Assembly: GCA_005884985.1 (NCBI GenBank)
Contig: VAYK01000110.1
Location: 4,329-10,008, forward strand
Reading direction: 5' to 3'
Origin: Actinomycetota bacterium
GTDB taxonomy: Bacteria > Actinomycetota > Thermoleophilia > Solirubrobacterales > 70-9
DNA length: 5,680 bases
Shown here: piece by piece, positions 1 through 5,680 of the stretch
Position numbering within the stretch: position 1 is the first letter of the stretch
How the letters are laid out: every line of letters starts with the position of its first letter
Made by a program: the position numbers and the translations under genes
Notes under the pieces: generated by a model
The model's input: the letters and a program-made list of their open reading frames with translations, nothing else
What the model was told of the DNA's origin: nothing
Database searches by the model: none

Positions 1-1
1 C

Positions 2-1015
2 CACTTCCTCTACGTCGTCCAGCAGGGCGGCAGGGTCAGCGTCGTCGACCACGGCAACATCCAGGGCCAGCCCTTCCTCGACATCCACAGCCGGGTCTCT
101 TCCGGTGGCGAGCGAGGCCTGCTGTCGATCGCCTTCGATCCCCATTACGGGCGCAACCACCACTTCTACGCCTATTACACGAACGGGCTCGGGAACATCG
201 AGATCGACGAGTTTCGCGCGGCGTCCAACAGCCAGGCGAGGAAGGGCTCGCGCCGCAGGGTGATTGTGATCCCGCACCCTGGAGAGGCGAACCACAACGG
301 GGGTCAGCTCCAGTTCGGCCCCGACGGGAGGCTGTACGCCGCGATCGGCGACGGCGGCGGGGCGGGCGACCCGCACGAGAACGCCCAGAACAAGCACAAC
401 CTGTTGGGCAAGCTTCTGCGGATCGACCCTCGCAAGCGCGGTTCGAAGCGCTACGAGTCGCCGCACGGCAACCCGTTCGTCGGCAGGGCCGGCCGCAACG
501 AGATCTACGCGCTCGGCCTGCGCAACCCGTTTCGGTTCTCGTTCGACCGCCGCCGGATCCTGATCGGCGACGTCGGACAGGACAGGTGGGAGGAAGTGGA
601 CTTCGAAGGGCACCGCGCGCTTCGCGGCGCCAACTTCGGCTGGGACCACTTCGAGGGGGACCATCGCTTCAACTACCCAGGCGACAACGAGGCACCGCGC
701 CCCAAGCACCGCTACAGACCGCCGATCTTCGAGTACGGGCACACGGCATCGAACTGCGAGTCTGCGGGCGGTTGCGCGATCATCGGCGGCTACGTGGTCC
801 GCGACCCCGCGCTTCACAGCCTCCGGGGGCGCTACCTGTACGCCGACGCCTACAAGGGCCAGCTGCGGAGCTTCGTCCCCCACCGCCACCACGGCAGGCG
901 CGACACGGCGCTGGGCGTCCACGTCGACCACCCGAGCTCCTTCGGCGAGGGAGCGCAGGGGCGAATCTACGTGACCTCCCTGGATGGCCCTGTGTACAGG
1001 CTCGTCCACAAGTAG
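2..1015 (+). CDS. PQQ-dependent glucose/sorbosone dehydrogenase family protein (5' end missing)
   Basis: This is the last 337 residues of a six-bladed beta-propeller of the glucose/sorbosone dehydrogenase (GSDH) family. Members oxidise sugars or related aldoses with PQQ and usually act outside the cytoplasm. The frame is open from base 2, so the start and any signal peptide lie outside the window. The in-frame GTG at 260 is not the start, because the conserved block RVSSGGERGLL (residues 31-41 counted from base 2) lies upstream of it. Other family marks follow in order: NHNGG with the presumed catalytic His98 (equivalent by motif to His144 of soluble glucose dehydrogenase), FGPDGRLY, GDGGGAGDP, a LLGKLLRID block, GLRNPFRFSFD with Arg174, GDVGQDRWEE (189-198), EYGH (244-247), IIGGYVVRD, YADAYKG and a C-terminal SFGEGAQGRIY. 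Cys252 and Cys258 could form a disulfide if the protein is exported. Family assignment is firm; the substrate cannot be told, and some members may not bind PQQ. It ends at TAG, 72 nt before the next gene. Confidence 0.93.
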   Translation, partial: HFLYVVQQGGRVSVVDHGNIQGQPFLDIHSRVSSGGERGLLSIAFDPHYGRNHHFYAYYTNGLGNIEIDEFRAASNSQARKGSRRRVIVIPHPGEANHNGGQLQFGPDGRLYAAIGDGGGAGDPHENAQNKHNLLGKLLRIDPRKRGSKRYESPHGNPFVGRAGRNEIYALGLRNPFRFSFDRRRILIGDVGQDRWEEVDFEGHRALRGANFGWDHFEGDHRFNYPGDNEAPRPKHRYRPPIFEYGHTASNCESAGGCAIIGGYVVRDPALHSLRGRYLYADAYKGQLRSFVPHRHHGRRDTALGVHVDHPSSFGEGAQGRIYVTSLDGPVYRLVHK

Positions 1016-1036
1016 CTGCCCGCCGCCGACCCGCGA

Positions 1037-1050
1037 GCCGCCCGGGCGGC
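1037..1050. other. Perfect 14-nt GC palindrome between GSDH and aldehyde dehydrogenase genes
   Basis: GCCGCCCGGGCGGC equals its own reverse complement. As RNA it could form a 5-bp stem with a CCGG loop, 22 nt after the GSDH stop codon. No T-rich tract follows, so it is not a classical intrinsic terminator. It also lies where a regulator could bind upstream of the -10-like element at 1073. In DNA this GC-rich it may be chance. Confidence 0.25.
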
Positions 1051-1072
1051 ACGCCCACTCTGTGCCGCGCAG

Positions 1073-1078
1073 TAAAGT
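1073..1078 (+). promoter_or_regulatory. Putative -10 element (TAAAGT) of a leaderless aldehyde dehydrogenase transcript
   Basis: TAAAGT is one of the few A/T-rich hexamers in this spacer and fits the TAnnnT consensus of actinobacterial -10 boxes. Only 9 nt separate it from the ATG at 1088, so a transcript starting about 7-9 nt downstream would begin at or near the start codon. No Shine-Dalgarno sequence is visible before the ATG, which agrees with leaderless translation. I see no convincing TTGACA-like -35 box. Confidence 0.4.
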
Positions 1079-1087
1079 CCGCTGGCG

Positions 1088-2671
1088 ATGGAGAGCGCAA
1101 CCGCGAGCGAGGCCGCAGCCCAGCGCGGATCGCACGGGGGAGCCCCGGCCGGCGAGGCCGCGAGCTTCGAGGTTCGCCGTCCCGCCGACGGCTCGCTGAT
1201 CCGCGACGTCGACGTCGACTCGCCCGAGCGGGTCGCGGAGGTGGTCGCCAGGGCTCGTGCAGCACAGCCGGAGTGGGAGGCGATCGGCCTCTCCGGCCGC
1301 CGCCGCTGGCTCGACCGCCTGCGTGACTGGATGATCGGCAATCACGATCGCCTCGCCGACGTGATGCAGGAGGAGACTGGGAAGGTCCGCGCCGAGGCCG
1401 AGCTCGAGGCGCCCTTCCTGTGCGGGACGATCAACTACTACGTCGAGCACGCCGGCGAGTTCCTGGCCGAGGAGACGCCCACCCCGCACATCCTGCCGTT
1501 GAAAGTGAAGCGGCTGCGCATCGTCTACCGCCCGTATCCGGTGGTCGGCGTGATCAGCCCGTGGAACTTCCCGCTCATCCTCGCCTTCGACGACGCGATT
1601 CCGGCGCTCGTCGCCGGCTGCGCGGTGGTCATCAAGCCCTCCGAGTTCACCCCACTCTCGACCATGGAGGTGGTCCGGGCGTGGAAGGAGGAGATCGGCG
1701 GCCCTGAGGTCCTCGACGTGGTCAACGGCGCCGGCGAGACCGGCGGAGCGCTGGTCGACGAGGTGGACTTCGTCCAGTTCACGGGCTCCGACCGGACCGG
1801 CAAGGTGGTGATGAAGCGCGCCGCGGACACGCTCACGCCGGTCAGCCTCGAGCTCGGCGGCAAGGATCCGCTGATCGTGCTTCGTGATGCAGATCTCGAG
1901 CGCGCCGTGAACGCGACCGCGACCGGCGCACTTGCCAACACCGGGCAGATCTGCATGGCGATCGAGCGCGTCTACGTCGAGGAGCCGATCTACGACGAAT
2001 TCGTGGACAGGCTGACCGAAAGAGTGCGCAAGCTCCGCCAGGGCACCGACGGACGTTCGTTCGGCGCTGACCTCGGCGCGATGACTACACCCGCCCAAGC
2101 GGAGATCGTCGCCGACCACGTCGAGGACGCCCGCCACAGGGGCGCCAGGGTGCTCACCGGTGGCAAGCGCAAGGAAGGCCCTGGCGATTGGTACGAGCCG
2201 ACGGTGATCGCGGACGTCGATCACTCGATGAAGGTGATGACCGACGAGACTTTTGGCCCGGTGATCCCTGTGATGAAGGTGGCTGATGCCGACGAGGCGG
2301 TGCGGATGGCAAACGAGAGCCGCTACGGCCTATCCGCATCGGTGTTCGCCGGCTCAAGCCGCCAGGGTGAGCAGATTGCGCGGCGCATCGAGGCCGGGGC
2401 TGTGAACGTCAACGACGTGCTGACGACCTACTTCGCCCTGGGAGTGCCGATGGGCGGCTGGAAGGAGTCTGGAATCGGCTTCCGCCACGCCTCCTATGGG
2501 ATCAAGAAGTTCGTGCGCCCGGAGTCGATCGTCTCGCCGCGGGTGAAGCAGGGCAAGGGCGACCCGCTCTGGTTCCCCTACACGCCGACCAAGCGCAAGA
2601 TGATCAACCGCGTCTTCCGCTTCATAAACGCGCGCGGCCTCCGCAATCGGCTCGGCCTCGGGCCGAAGTAA
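1088..2671 (+). CDS. NAD(P)-dependent aldehyde dehydrogenase, succinate-semialdehyde dehydrogenase (GabD2)-like
   Basis: This is a complete 527-residue aldehyde dehydrogenase of the ALDH superfamily, a probably cytosolic enzyme oxidising an aldehyde to its acid with NAD(P)+. All key sites are present: Asn160 in SPWNFPL, cofactor-binding Lys183 in IKPSE, FTGS (231-234), general base Glu255 in LELGGKDP, nucleophile Cys289 in NTGQICMAIERVYV, and Glu387 in ETFGP. The GQICMAIERVYVE stretch, VNVND (439-443), PMGGWKESG and a C-terminal tail beyond the catalytic core resemble, from memory, actinobacterial succinate-semialdehyde dehydrogenases such as mycobacterial GabD2. The substrate is nevertheless unproven; medium-chain or aromatic aldehydes are alternatives. 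The first 25 or so residues are low-complexity and Ala/Gly-rich. The ATG at 1088 is chosen because it lies 9 nt after a -10-like TAAAGT and the conserved fold begins near residue 27. Residues 485-527 form a basic tail. Counted lines of this gene are 53-68% GC, lower than the proline genes downstream. Confidence 0.93.
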   Translation: MESATASEAAAQRGSHGGAPAGEAASFEVRRPADGSLIRDVDVDSPERVAEVVARARAAQPEWEAIGLSGRRRWLDRLRDWMIGNHDRLADVMQEETGKVRAEAELEAPFLCGTINYYVEHAGEFLAEETPTPHILPLKVKRLRIVYRPYPVVGVISPWNFPLILAFDDAIPALVAGCAVVIKPSEFTPLSTMEVVRAWKEEIGGPEVLDVVNGAGETGGALVDEVDFVQFTGSDRTGKVVMKRAADTLTPVSLELGGKDPLIVLRDADLERAVNATATGALANTGQICMAIERVYVEEPIYDEFVDRLTERVRKLRQGTDGRSFGADLGAMTTPAQAEIVADHVEDARHRGARVLTGGKRKEGPGDWYEPTVIADVDHSMKVMTDETFGPVIPVMKVADADEAVRMANESRYGLSASVFAGSSRQGEQIARRIEAGAVNVNDVLTTYFALGVPMGGWKESGIGFRHASYGIKKFVRPESIVSPRVKQGKGDPLWFPYTPTKRKMINRVFRFINARGLRNRLGLGPK

Positions 2672-2678
2672 CTCGGCT
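2661..2678 (+). other. Small stem-loop spanning the aldehyde dehydrogenase stop codon
   Basis: GCCGA (2662-2666) pairs with TCGGC (2673-2677) around the loop AGTAAC, which contains part of the stop codon TAA; a G-T wobble at 2661/2678 extends the stem. No T-tract follows, so termination is doubtful. It is the clearest hairpin at the end of this gene, but chance is quite possible in such GC-rich DNA. Confidence 0.2.
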
Positions 2679-2714
2679 GCGGCTCTGAACCCCCGCCTGG
2701 TCACCAGATCGACG

Positions 2715-2794
2715 ATCGCTGAGATCCCCGGCGCCAGGGGCCGGCTCTAGCCGCCGGGCTCGATGGCTCGGTCTACCGCCTCGCACCGGGGTAG
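2715..2794 (+). pseudogene. Decayed C-terminal remnant of a second GSDH-family gene
   Basis: Read from 2721, the codons give EIPGARGRL and then hit TAG at 2748. If one base is added after 2749, the stop becomes a Tyr codon and reading continues as AAGLDGSVYRLAPG to a TAG at 2792-2794. The intact GSDH at the left of the window ends GAQGRIY, then LDGPVYRLVHK, then stop. Shared positions include GA, GR, Y, LDG and VYRL, and both copies have exactly three residues between VYRL and the stop. Nucleotide identity over 2759-2785 against 987-1013 is 20 of 27, with several differences at third codon positions. There is no start codon, signal sequence or propeller body, and a frameshift breaks the frame. 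This fits the 3' stub of a lost or displaced GSDH gene. The match is short and was aligned by eye, so chance is not excluded. Confidence 0.45.
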
Positions 2795-2810
2795 AACGGC
2801 CCGGCGCGGG

Positions 2811-2816
2811 TAGCCT
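2811..2816 (+). promoter_or_regulatory. Putative -10 element (TAGCCT) for the proline catabolic operon
   Basis: TAGCCT matches TAnnnT and lies 10 nt before the ATG at 2827, almost the same spacing as the -10-like element before the aldehyde dehydrogenase gene. Only a weak purine-rich stretch (GGGGCGAG) precedes the ATG, so a leaderless or near-leaderless transcript is plausible. A second GGGTAG occurs 19 nt upstream (2789-2794), overlapping the stop of the GSDH remnant. No -35 consensus or clear operator is visible. Confidence 0.4.
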
Positions 2817-2826
2817 CGGGGCGAGC

Positions 2827-4179
2827 ATGGACGCAGCGCTCGAGAGCCGCACGCGCGAGCTGGCCGAGGCCCTGTGGCGGGTCGAGCCTGCCTCCTGGCG
2901 ACGGCCGCCGCTGGCCCTCAGCCGCCGGCTGCTTGGCGGTCTCGACGGGCGCCCGGCGCTGCGCTCAGCGGTGTTCCGCTTCGTCGACGTGGCCCCCGCC
3001 TGCCGCGGGCCCCGCGACCGGGGAGCCCACCTGCGGGCGTTCGTGCGGGAGGTCGAGGGCGAGCGGCTGCCGCTCAGCCTGCGACCGCTGCGCGCCCGCA
3101 GCGCGCCGCGGCTGCCGCGGCTGCCGCTCGCCGCCTACGGGCTGGTGAGCGGGCCGGCGACCGCACTTCTCGCCCGGCAGTTCATCGCCGGGCGCAACGT
3201 CACCGACGCGACCGGCAACCTGCGCAGGATGTGGCGGCGCGGCCAGGCCTTCGCCGTCGACCTGCTCGGCGAGGCGACGGTCACCGAGGCCGAGGCCGAG
3301 GCATACTTCGAGCGCTGCACCGAGACGCTGCGCCGGCTGGCTGAGGTCACCCGGGATTGGCCCGACCAGCCTCTGCTCGACGCCGACACCCACGGGCCTC
3401 TGCAGCGCGCCAACCTCTCGATCAAGCTGACCGCGCTCACCCCTCTGCTGCGGCCCCTCGCGCCCGAGCGTGGGGCCGCCGACGCCGCCCGCCGGCTGCG
3501 GCCGCTGCTGCGCCTGGCGCGCGACCTCGGCGCCCACCTTCACCTGGACATGGAGGACTACGACAGCCGCGAGACCCTGCTCCTCGCCTTTGAGGAGGTC
3601 CTCGCGGATGAGGAGTTCCGCGCCGGGCCGTCAGTCGGCGTGGTGGTCCAGGCCTACCTTCGCGACGCCGCGGAGACCCTGGAGCGGATCCTTGCCTCCC
3701 CGGCCCTGGGCGACCGCGAGGTGCCAGCCACGATCCGGCTGGTCAAGGGCGCCTACTGGGACCACGAGCGGGTGATCGCCGCCCAGCGCGGCTGGGCGGC
3801 GCCGGTGTGGGGCCACAAGCGCGACAGCGACGCCTGCTTCGAGCGCCTCAGCCACGTCCTGATCGACGCGCGTGACAGGGTGCGCCCCGCGATCGCCACC
3901 CACAACCTTCGCTCCCTCGCCCAGGCGATTGCCTATCTCGAGCGGGGCGGCGGGCGACCGGAGGAGCTCGAGCTGCAGGTGCTGCGCGGCCTCGGCGACG
4001 AGATCGCCGATGGGCTCAGCCGCCTCGGCCATCGGGTGCGGGTCTACACGCCGATCGGTGACCTGGTGGCCGGGATGGCGTACCTGGTCCGCCGCCTGCT
4101 GGAGAACTCGTCGAACCAGGGCTTCCTGCTCCAGCAGCGCCACCATTCACTCGACGATCTTTTGGAGCCGCCCGGATGA
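2827..4179 (+). CDS. Proline dehydrogenase, PutA type (split, stand-alone)
   Basis: This 450-residue FAD-dependent proline dehydrogenase oxidises L-proline to delta-1-pyrroline-5-carboxylate and normally passes electrons to membrane quinone. Conserved blocks run through the whole barrel: FRFVDV (50-55), FIAGRNVTDA, DLLGEATVTEAEAEAY (145-160), NLSIKLTAL with Lys200, LDMEDY (240-245), GVVVQAYLRD (271-280), IRLVKGAYWDHE (303-314), ATHNLRS (357-363), ELQVLRGLGDE, VRVYTPIGDL (404-413) and YLVRRLLENSSN (419-430). Arg422 and Arg423 match the proline-carboxylate-binding arginine pair of PutA. The GAYWDHE, AQRGW and RRLLEN wording is that of the N-terminal half of fused PutA proteins rather than the roughly 300-residue monofunctional enzymes. 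It lacks the ribbon-helix-helix DNA-binding domain of enterobacterial PutA, so self-regulation is not expected. The ATG at 2827 is supported by the -10-like TAGCCT. Its stop overlaps the next start (ATGA), so the two genes are co-transcribed and probably translationally coupled. Confidence 0.95.
   Translation: MDAALESRTRELAEALWRVEPASWRRPPLALSRRLLGGLDGRPALRSAVFRFVDVAPACRGPRDRGAHLRAFVREVEGERLPLSLRPLRARSAPRLPRLPLAAYGLVSGPATALLARQFIAGRNVTDATGNLRRMWRRGQAFAVDLLGEATVTEAEAEAYFERCTETLRRLAEVTRDWPDQPLLDADTHGPLQRANLSIKLTALTPLLRPLAPERGAADAARRLRPLLRLARDLGAHLHLDMEDYDSRETLLLAFEEVLADEEFRAGPSVGVVVQAYLRDAAETLERILASPALGDREVPATIRLVKGAYWDHERVIAAQRGWAAPVWGHKRDSDACFERLSHVLIDARDRVRPAIATHNLRSLAQAIAYLERGGGRPEELELQVLRGLGDEIADGLSRLGHRVRVYTPIGDLVAGMAYLVRRLLENSSNQGFLLQQRHHSLDDLLEPPG
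4164..4167 (+). promoter_or_regulatory. Shine-Dalgarno site (GGAG) for the P5C dehydrogenase gene
   Basis: GGAG lies inside the last codons of proline dehydrogenase, 8 nt before the ATG at 4176, which is good spacing. It supports that start and contrasts with the two upstream complete genes, which lack a clear Shine-Dalgarno site. Confidence 0.6.
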
Positions 4180-5680
4180 ACCAGTTTCGAAACCATCCCC
4201 TGCTCGAGCTGCGCCGGCCCGAGGTCCGAGAGGAGCTGGCCGCGGCGCTGGCGGCGCTCGACGCCGAGCTGCCGTTGCGCGCCCCGGTGATGATCGGCGG
4301 CAGGAAGGCCGAGGCTGGCGAAGAGGTGGCATCCACCGATCCGTGCCGGCCCGATCGCGCCGTCGCCCGCCTTCGCTGGGCTCGCGAGGAGGAGGCGGGC
4401 CGGGCGCTGGAGCTCGCCCTGGAGGCCGAGTGGCCGCAGCGCCCCCTCGAGGAGCGGGCCGCGACCCTGGAGCATGCGGCCGACCTCGCCGCCGAGCGGC
4501 GCCGGCGCCTCGCCGCCCTGATCGTGCGCGAGTCCGGAAAGCCCTGGGAGGACGCCGACGCCGAGGTCTGCGAGGCGATCGACTTCCTGCGCTTCTACGC
4601 GCAAACCGCCCGCCATCTGGACGATGAGCTGCTCCAGGTGCCGGGCGAGCGAAACGAGCTGCGGCTTCGCTCCCGCGGCCCGGCTGCGGTGATCAGCCCC
4701 TGGAACTTCCCGCTGTCGATCCCGTGCGGAATGGTCGGCGCCGCCCTGGTGATGGGCAGCCCGGTTCTGTTCAAGCCAGCTGAGCAGAGCCCCGCGTGCG
4801 GGTCGGCGCTGGTCGCGCTGCTATTGGAGGCGGGAGTCGAGCCGGCGGCGTTGGCCTTCCTCCCCGGCGACGGGGAGCTCGGCCGCTGGCTGGTCGCCGA
4901 GCCGCGGGTGGCGACGATTGCCTTCACGGGCTCGGTCGCGGTGGGCCTGGAGATCCAGCGCCGCGCCCACGCCGCCGACGGCCAGCTCCAGATCAAGCAC
5001 ATCGTCGCCGAGCTGGGCGGCAAGAACTGCGTGCTCGTGGACTCGGACGTCGACCTGGATGAGGCTGTCCCCGCGATCGTCCGCTCGGCGTACGGCTACG
5101 CGGGCCAGAAGTGCTCGGCCGCGGCTCGGGCCCTCGTCCACGAGGCGATCGCCGATCGGCTCGTCGACCGCCTCGCCGGCGCGGTCGAGCTCTTGCGCGT
5201 CGGCCCCGCGGAGGACTTCGCCACCGAGGTGCCTGCCCTGATCGACTCCGAGGCGGTAGCCAAGTACCGCCGCTACGCGGAGTTGTGCCGGGGCGCGGAG
5301 TTGGCGAAGGCCACTGCCCCGGCGGAGGGCCAGTACGTCGAACCGCTGCTGGTTGACGCCGACAGCCTGCCGGCCGACTCGCCGGTGGTCCGCGAGGAGA
5401 TCTTCGGCCCCCTGTTGACCGTGGAGCGGGCCCGCGACCTCGACCAGGCAGCCGAGCGCGTCCGCGAGCTCCCGCAGGCGCTCACCGCGGGGATCTTCTG
5501 CCGCCAGCCGGACCGGATCGAGCGCCTCATCGAGCGCCTGCCGGCGGGCCTCGTCTACGTCGACCGGGCGATCACTGGCGCGATGGTCGCTCGCCAGCCC
5601 TTCGGCGGCAGCCGGCTATCTGGCACCGGCGCCCGCGCCGGCGGCCGCACCTACCTGCGCCACTTCGCGGACGAGCAGGT
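4176..5680 (+). CDS. pruA: L-glutamate gamma-semialdehyde (P5C) dehydrogenase, 3' end missing
   Basis: The frame is open from ATG 4176 to the right edge (501 full codons). The protein oxidises glutamate-5-semialdehyde, formed by hydrolysis of P5C, to glutamate with NAD+, the second step of proline catabolism. Visible sites are Asn177 in ISPWNFPLSIPCGM, Lys200 in LFKPAEQSP, AFTGS (249-253), general base Glu279 in AELGGKN, nucleophile Cys313 in GQKCSAAAR, EEIFGP (407-412), ITGA (466-469), RQPFGGSRLSGTGARAGG (473-490) and RTYLRHF (491-497). SIPCGM, GQKCSA, the ITGA block and the AGG-YL-F ending are typical of P5C dehydrogenases rather than general aldehyde dehydrogenases. The N-terminus (FRNHPLLELRRP) resembles the linker start of the ALDH half in fused PutA. 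Judged by family length, only about 10-30 residues are missing. Two small oddities: PALID (353-357) where GPVID is usual, and Asp463 where Asn is usual (YVDR). The symbol is the usual one for stand-alone P5C dehydrogenase; the protein is closer in kind to the C-terminal half of PutA. Confidence 0.94.
   Translation, partial: MNQFRNHPLLELRRPEVREELAAALAALDAELPLRAPVMIGGRKAEAGEEVASTDPCRPDRAVARLRWAREEEAGRALELALEAEWPQRPLEERAATLEHAADLAAERRRRLAALIVRESGKPWEDADAEVCEAIDFLRFYAQTARHLDDELLQVPGERNELRLRSRGPAAVISPWNFPLSIPCGMVGAALVMGSPVLFKPAEQSPACGSALVALLLEAGVEPAALAFLPGDGELGRWLVAEPRVATIAFTGSVAVGLEIQRRAHAADGQLQIKHIVAELGGKNCVLVDSDVDLDEAVPAIVRSAYGYAGQKCSAAARALVHEAIADRLVDRLAGAVELLRVGPAEDFATEVPALIDSEAVAKYRRYAELCRGAELAKATAPAEGQYVEPLLVDADSLPADSPVVREEIFGPLLTVERARDLDQAAERVRELPQALTAGIFCRQPDRIERLIERLPAGLVYVDRAITGAMVARQPFGGSRLSGTGARAGGRTYLRHFADEQ

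Noticed and set aside
1204..1217. Palindromic tandem CGACGTCGACGTCG near the start of the aldehyde dehydrogenase gene
   Set aside because: It lies inside the coding region and encodes the Asp-Val-Asp-Val-Asp run. Repeated use of GAC and GTC codons explains it.
780..1341. Open frames on the - strand and in other + frames around the GSDH/aldehyde dehydrogenase junction
   Set aside because: They are Arg/Pro/Ala-rich translations typical of out-of-frame GC-rich DNA, overlap two well-supported genes, and show no family motif.
2354..2852. Two - strand open frames crossing the spacer between the aldehyde dehydrogenase and proline dehydrogenase genes
   Set aside because: Both are mostly antisense to real genes, have low-complexity Arg/Ala-rich translations and no recognisable motif. 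The spacer is better explained by the GSDH remnant and a promoter.
3109..3126. Tandem 9-bp repeat (GCGGCTGCC units) inside proline dehydrogenase
   Set aside because: It encodes a short Arg-Leu-Pro repeat in a variable segment. Two copies in GC-rich coding DNA are not remarkable.
2965..3543. Long - strand open frame (192 codons) antisense to proline dehydrogenase
   Set aside because: The opposite strand encodes uninterrupted proline dehydrogenase motifs. Long antisense frames are expected at 75-80% GC because stop codons are rare.
4150..4180. Possible programmed -1 frameshift joining proline dehydrogenase and P5C dehydrogenase
   Set aside because: The T-run at 4160-4163 does not form a proper slippery heptamer in the needed frame, and a good GGAG plus ATG gives normal re-initiation.
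3872..4627. A 251-codon + strand frame spanning the proline dehydrogenase/P5C dehydrogenase junction
   Set aside because: It is out of frame with both enzymes, both of which keep conserved motifs right up to the junction, and its product is Arg/Ser/Ala-rich with no motif.

Overview
The window is GC-rich (roughly 65-80% GC in the lines I counted) and carries four protein-coding genes, all on the + strand and tightly packed. Strong G/C third-position bias, leaderless-looking promoters (TAnnnT hexamers 9-10 nt before ATG) and the gene types suggest a high-GC actinomycete-like bacterium, possibly Thermoleophilia. That placement is an inference; no rRNA or other marker gene is present.

Layout: (1) bases 2-1015 hold the 3' part of a PQQ-type glucose/sorbosone dehydrogenase-family beta-propeller (GSDH), cut by the left edge. 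(2) 1016-1087 is a short spacer with a perfect 14-nt GC palindrome and a -10-like TAAAGT. (3) 1088-2671 is a complete NAD(P)-dependent aldehyde dehydrogenase, closest in architecture to succinate-semialdehyde dehydrogenases of the GabD2 type, with a basic C-terminal tail. (4) 2672-2826 is a 155-nt spacer that is not empty: about 80 nt of it read as a decayed C-terminus of a second GSDH, followed by a -10-like TAGCCT. (5) 2827-4179 is a PutA-type proline dehydrogenase. (6) 4176 to the right edge is delta-1-pyrroline-5-carboxylate (P5C)/glutamate-semialdehyde dehydrogenase, overlapping the previous gene by ATGA and lacking probably only a few codons at its C-terminus.

The last two genes form a complete two-step pathway: proline is oxidised to P5C with electrons passed through FAD, and the hydrolysed glutamate semialdehyde is oxidised to glutamate. 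Together they look like a short fused PutA split at the inter-domain linker into two translationally coupled genes. The first two genes are oxidoreductases with no proven link to proline. The aldehyde dehydrogenase is flanked on both sides by GSDH C-terminal sequence, one intact and one decayed, and composition rises just after it, so 2672-2826 may be an old rearrangement junction.

I see no tRNA, rRNA, CRISPR array, insertion sequence or clearly novel system. The most interesting items are the GSDH remnant and the split PutA.
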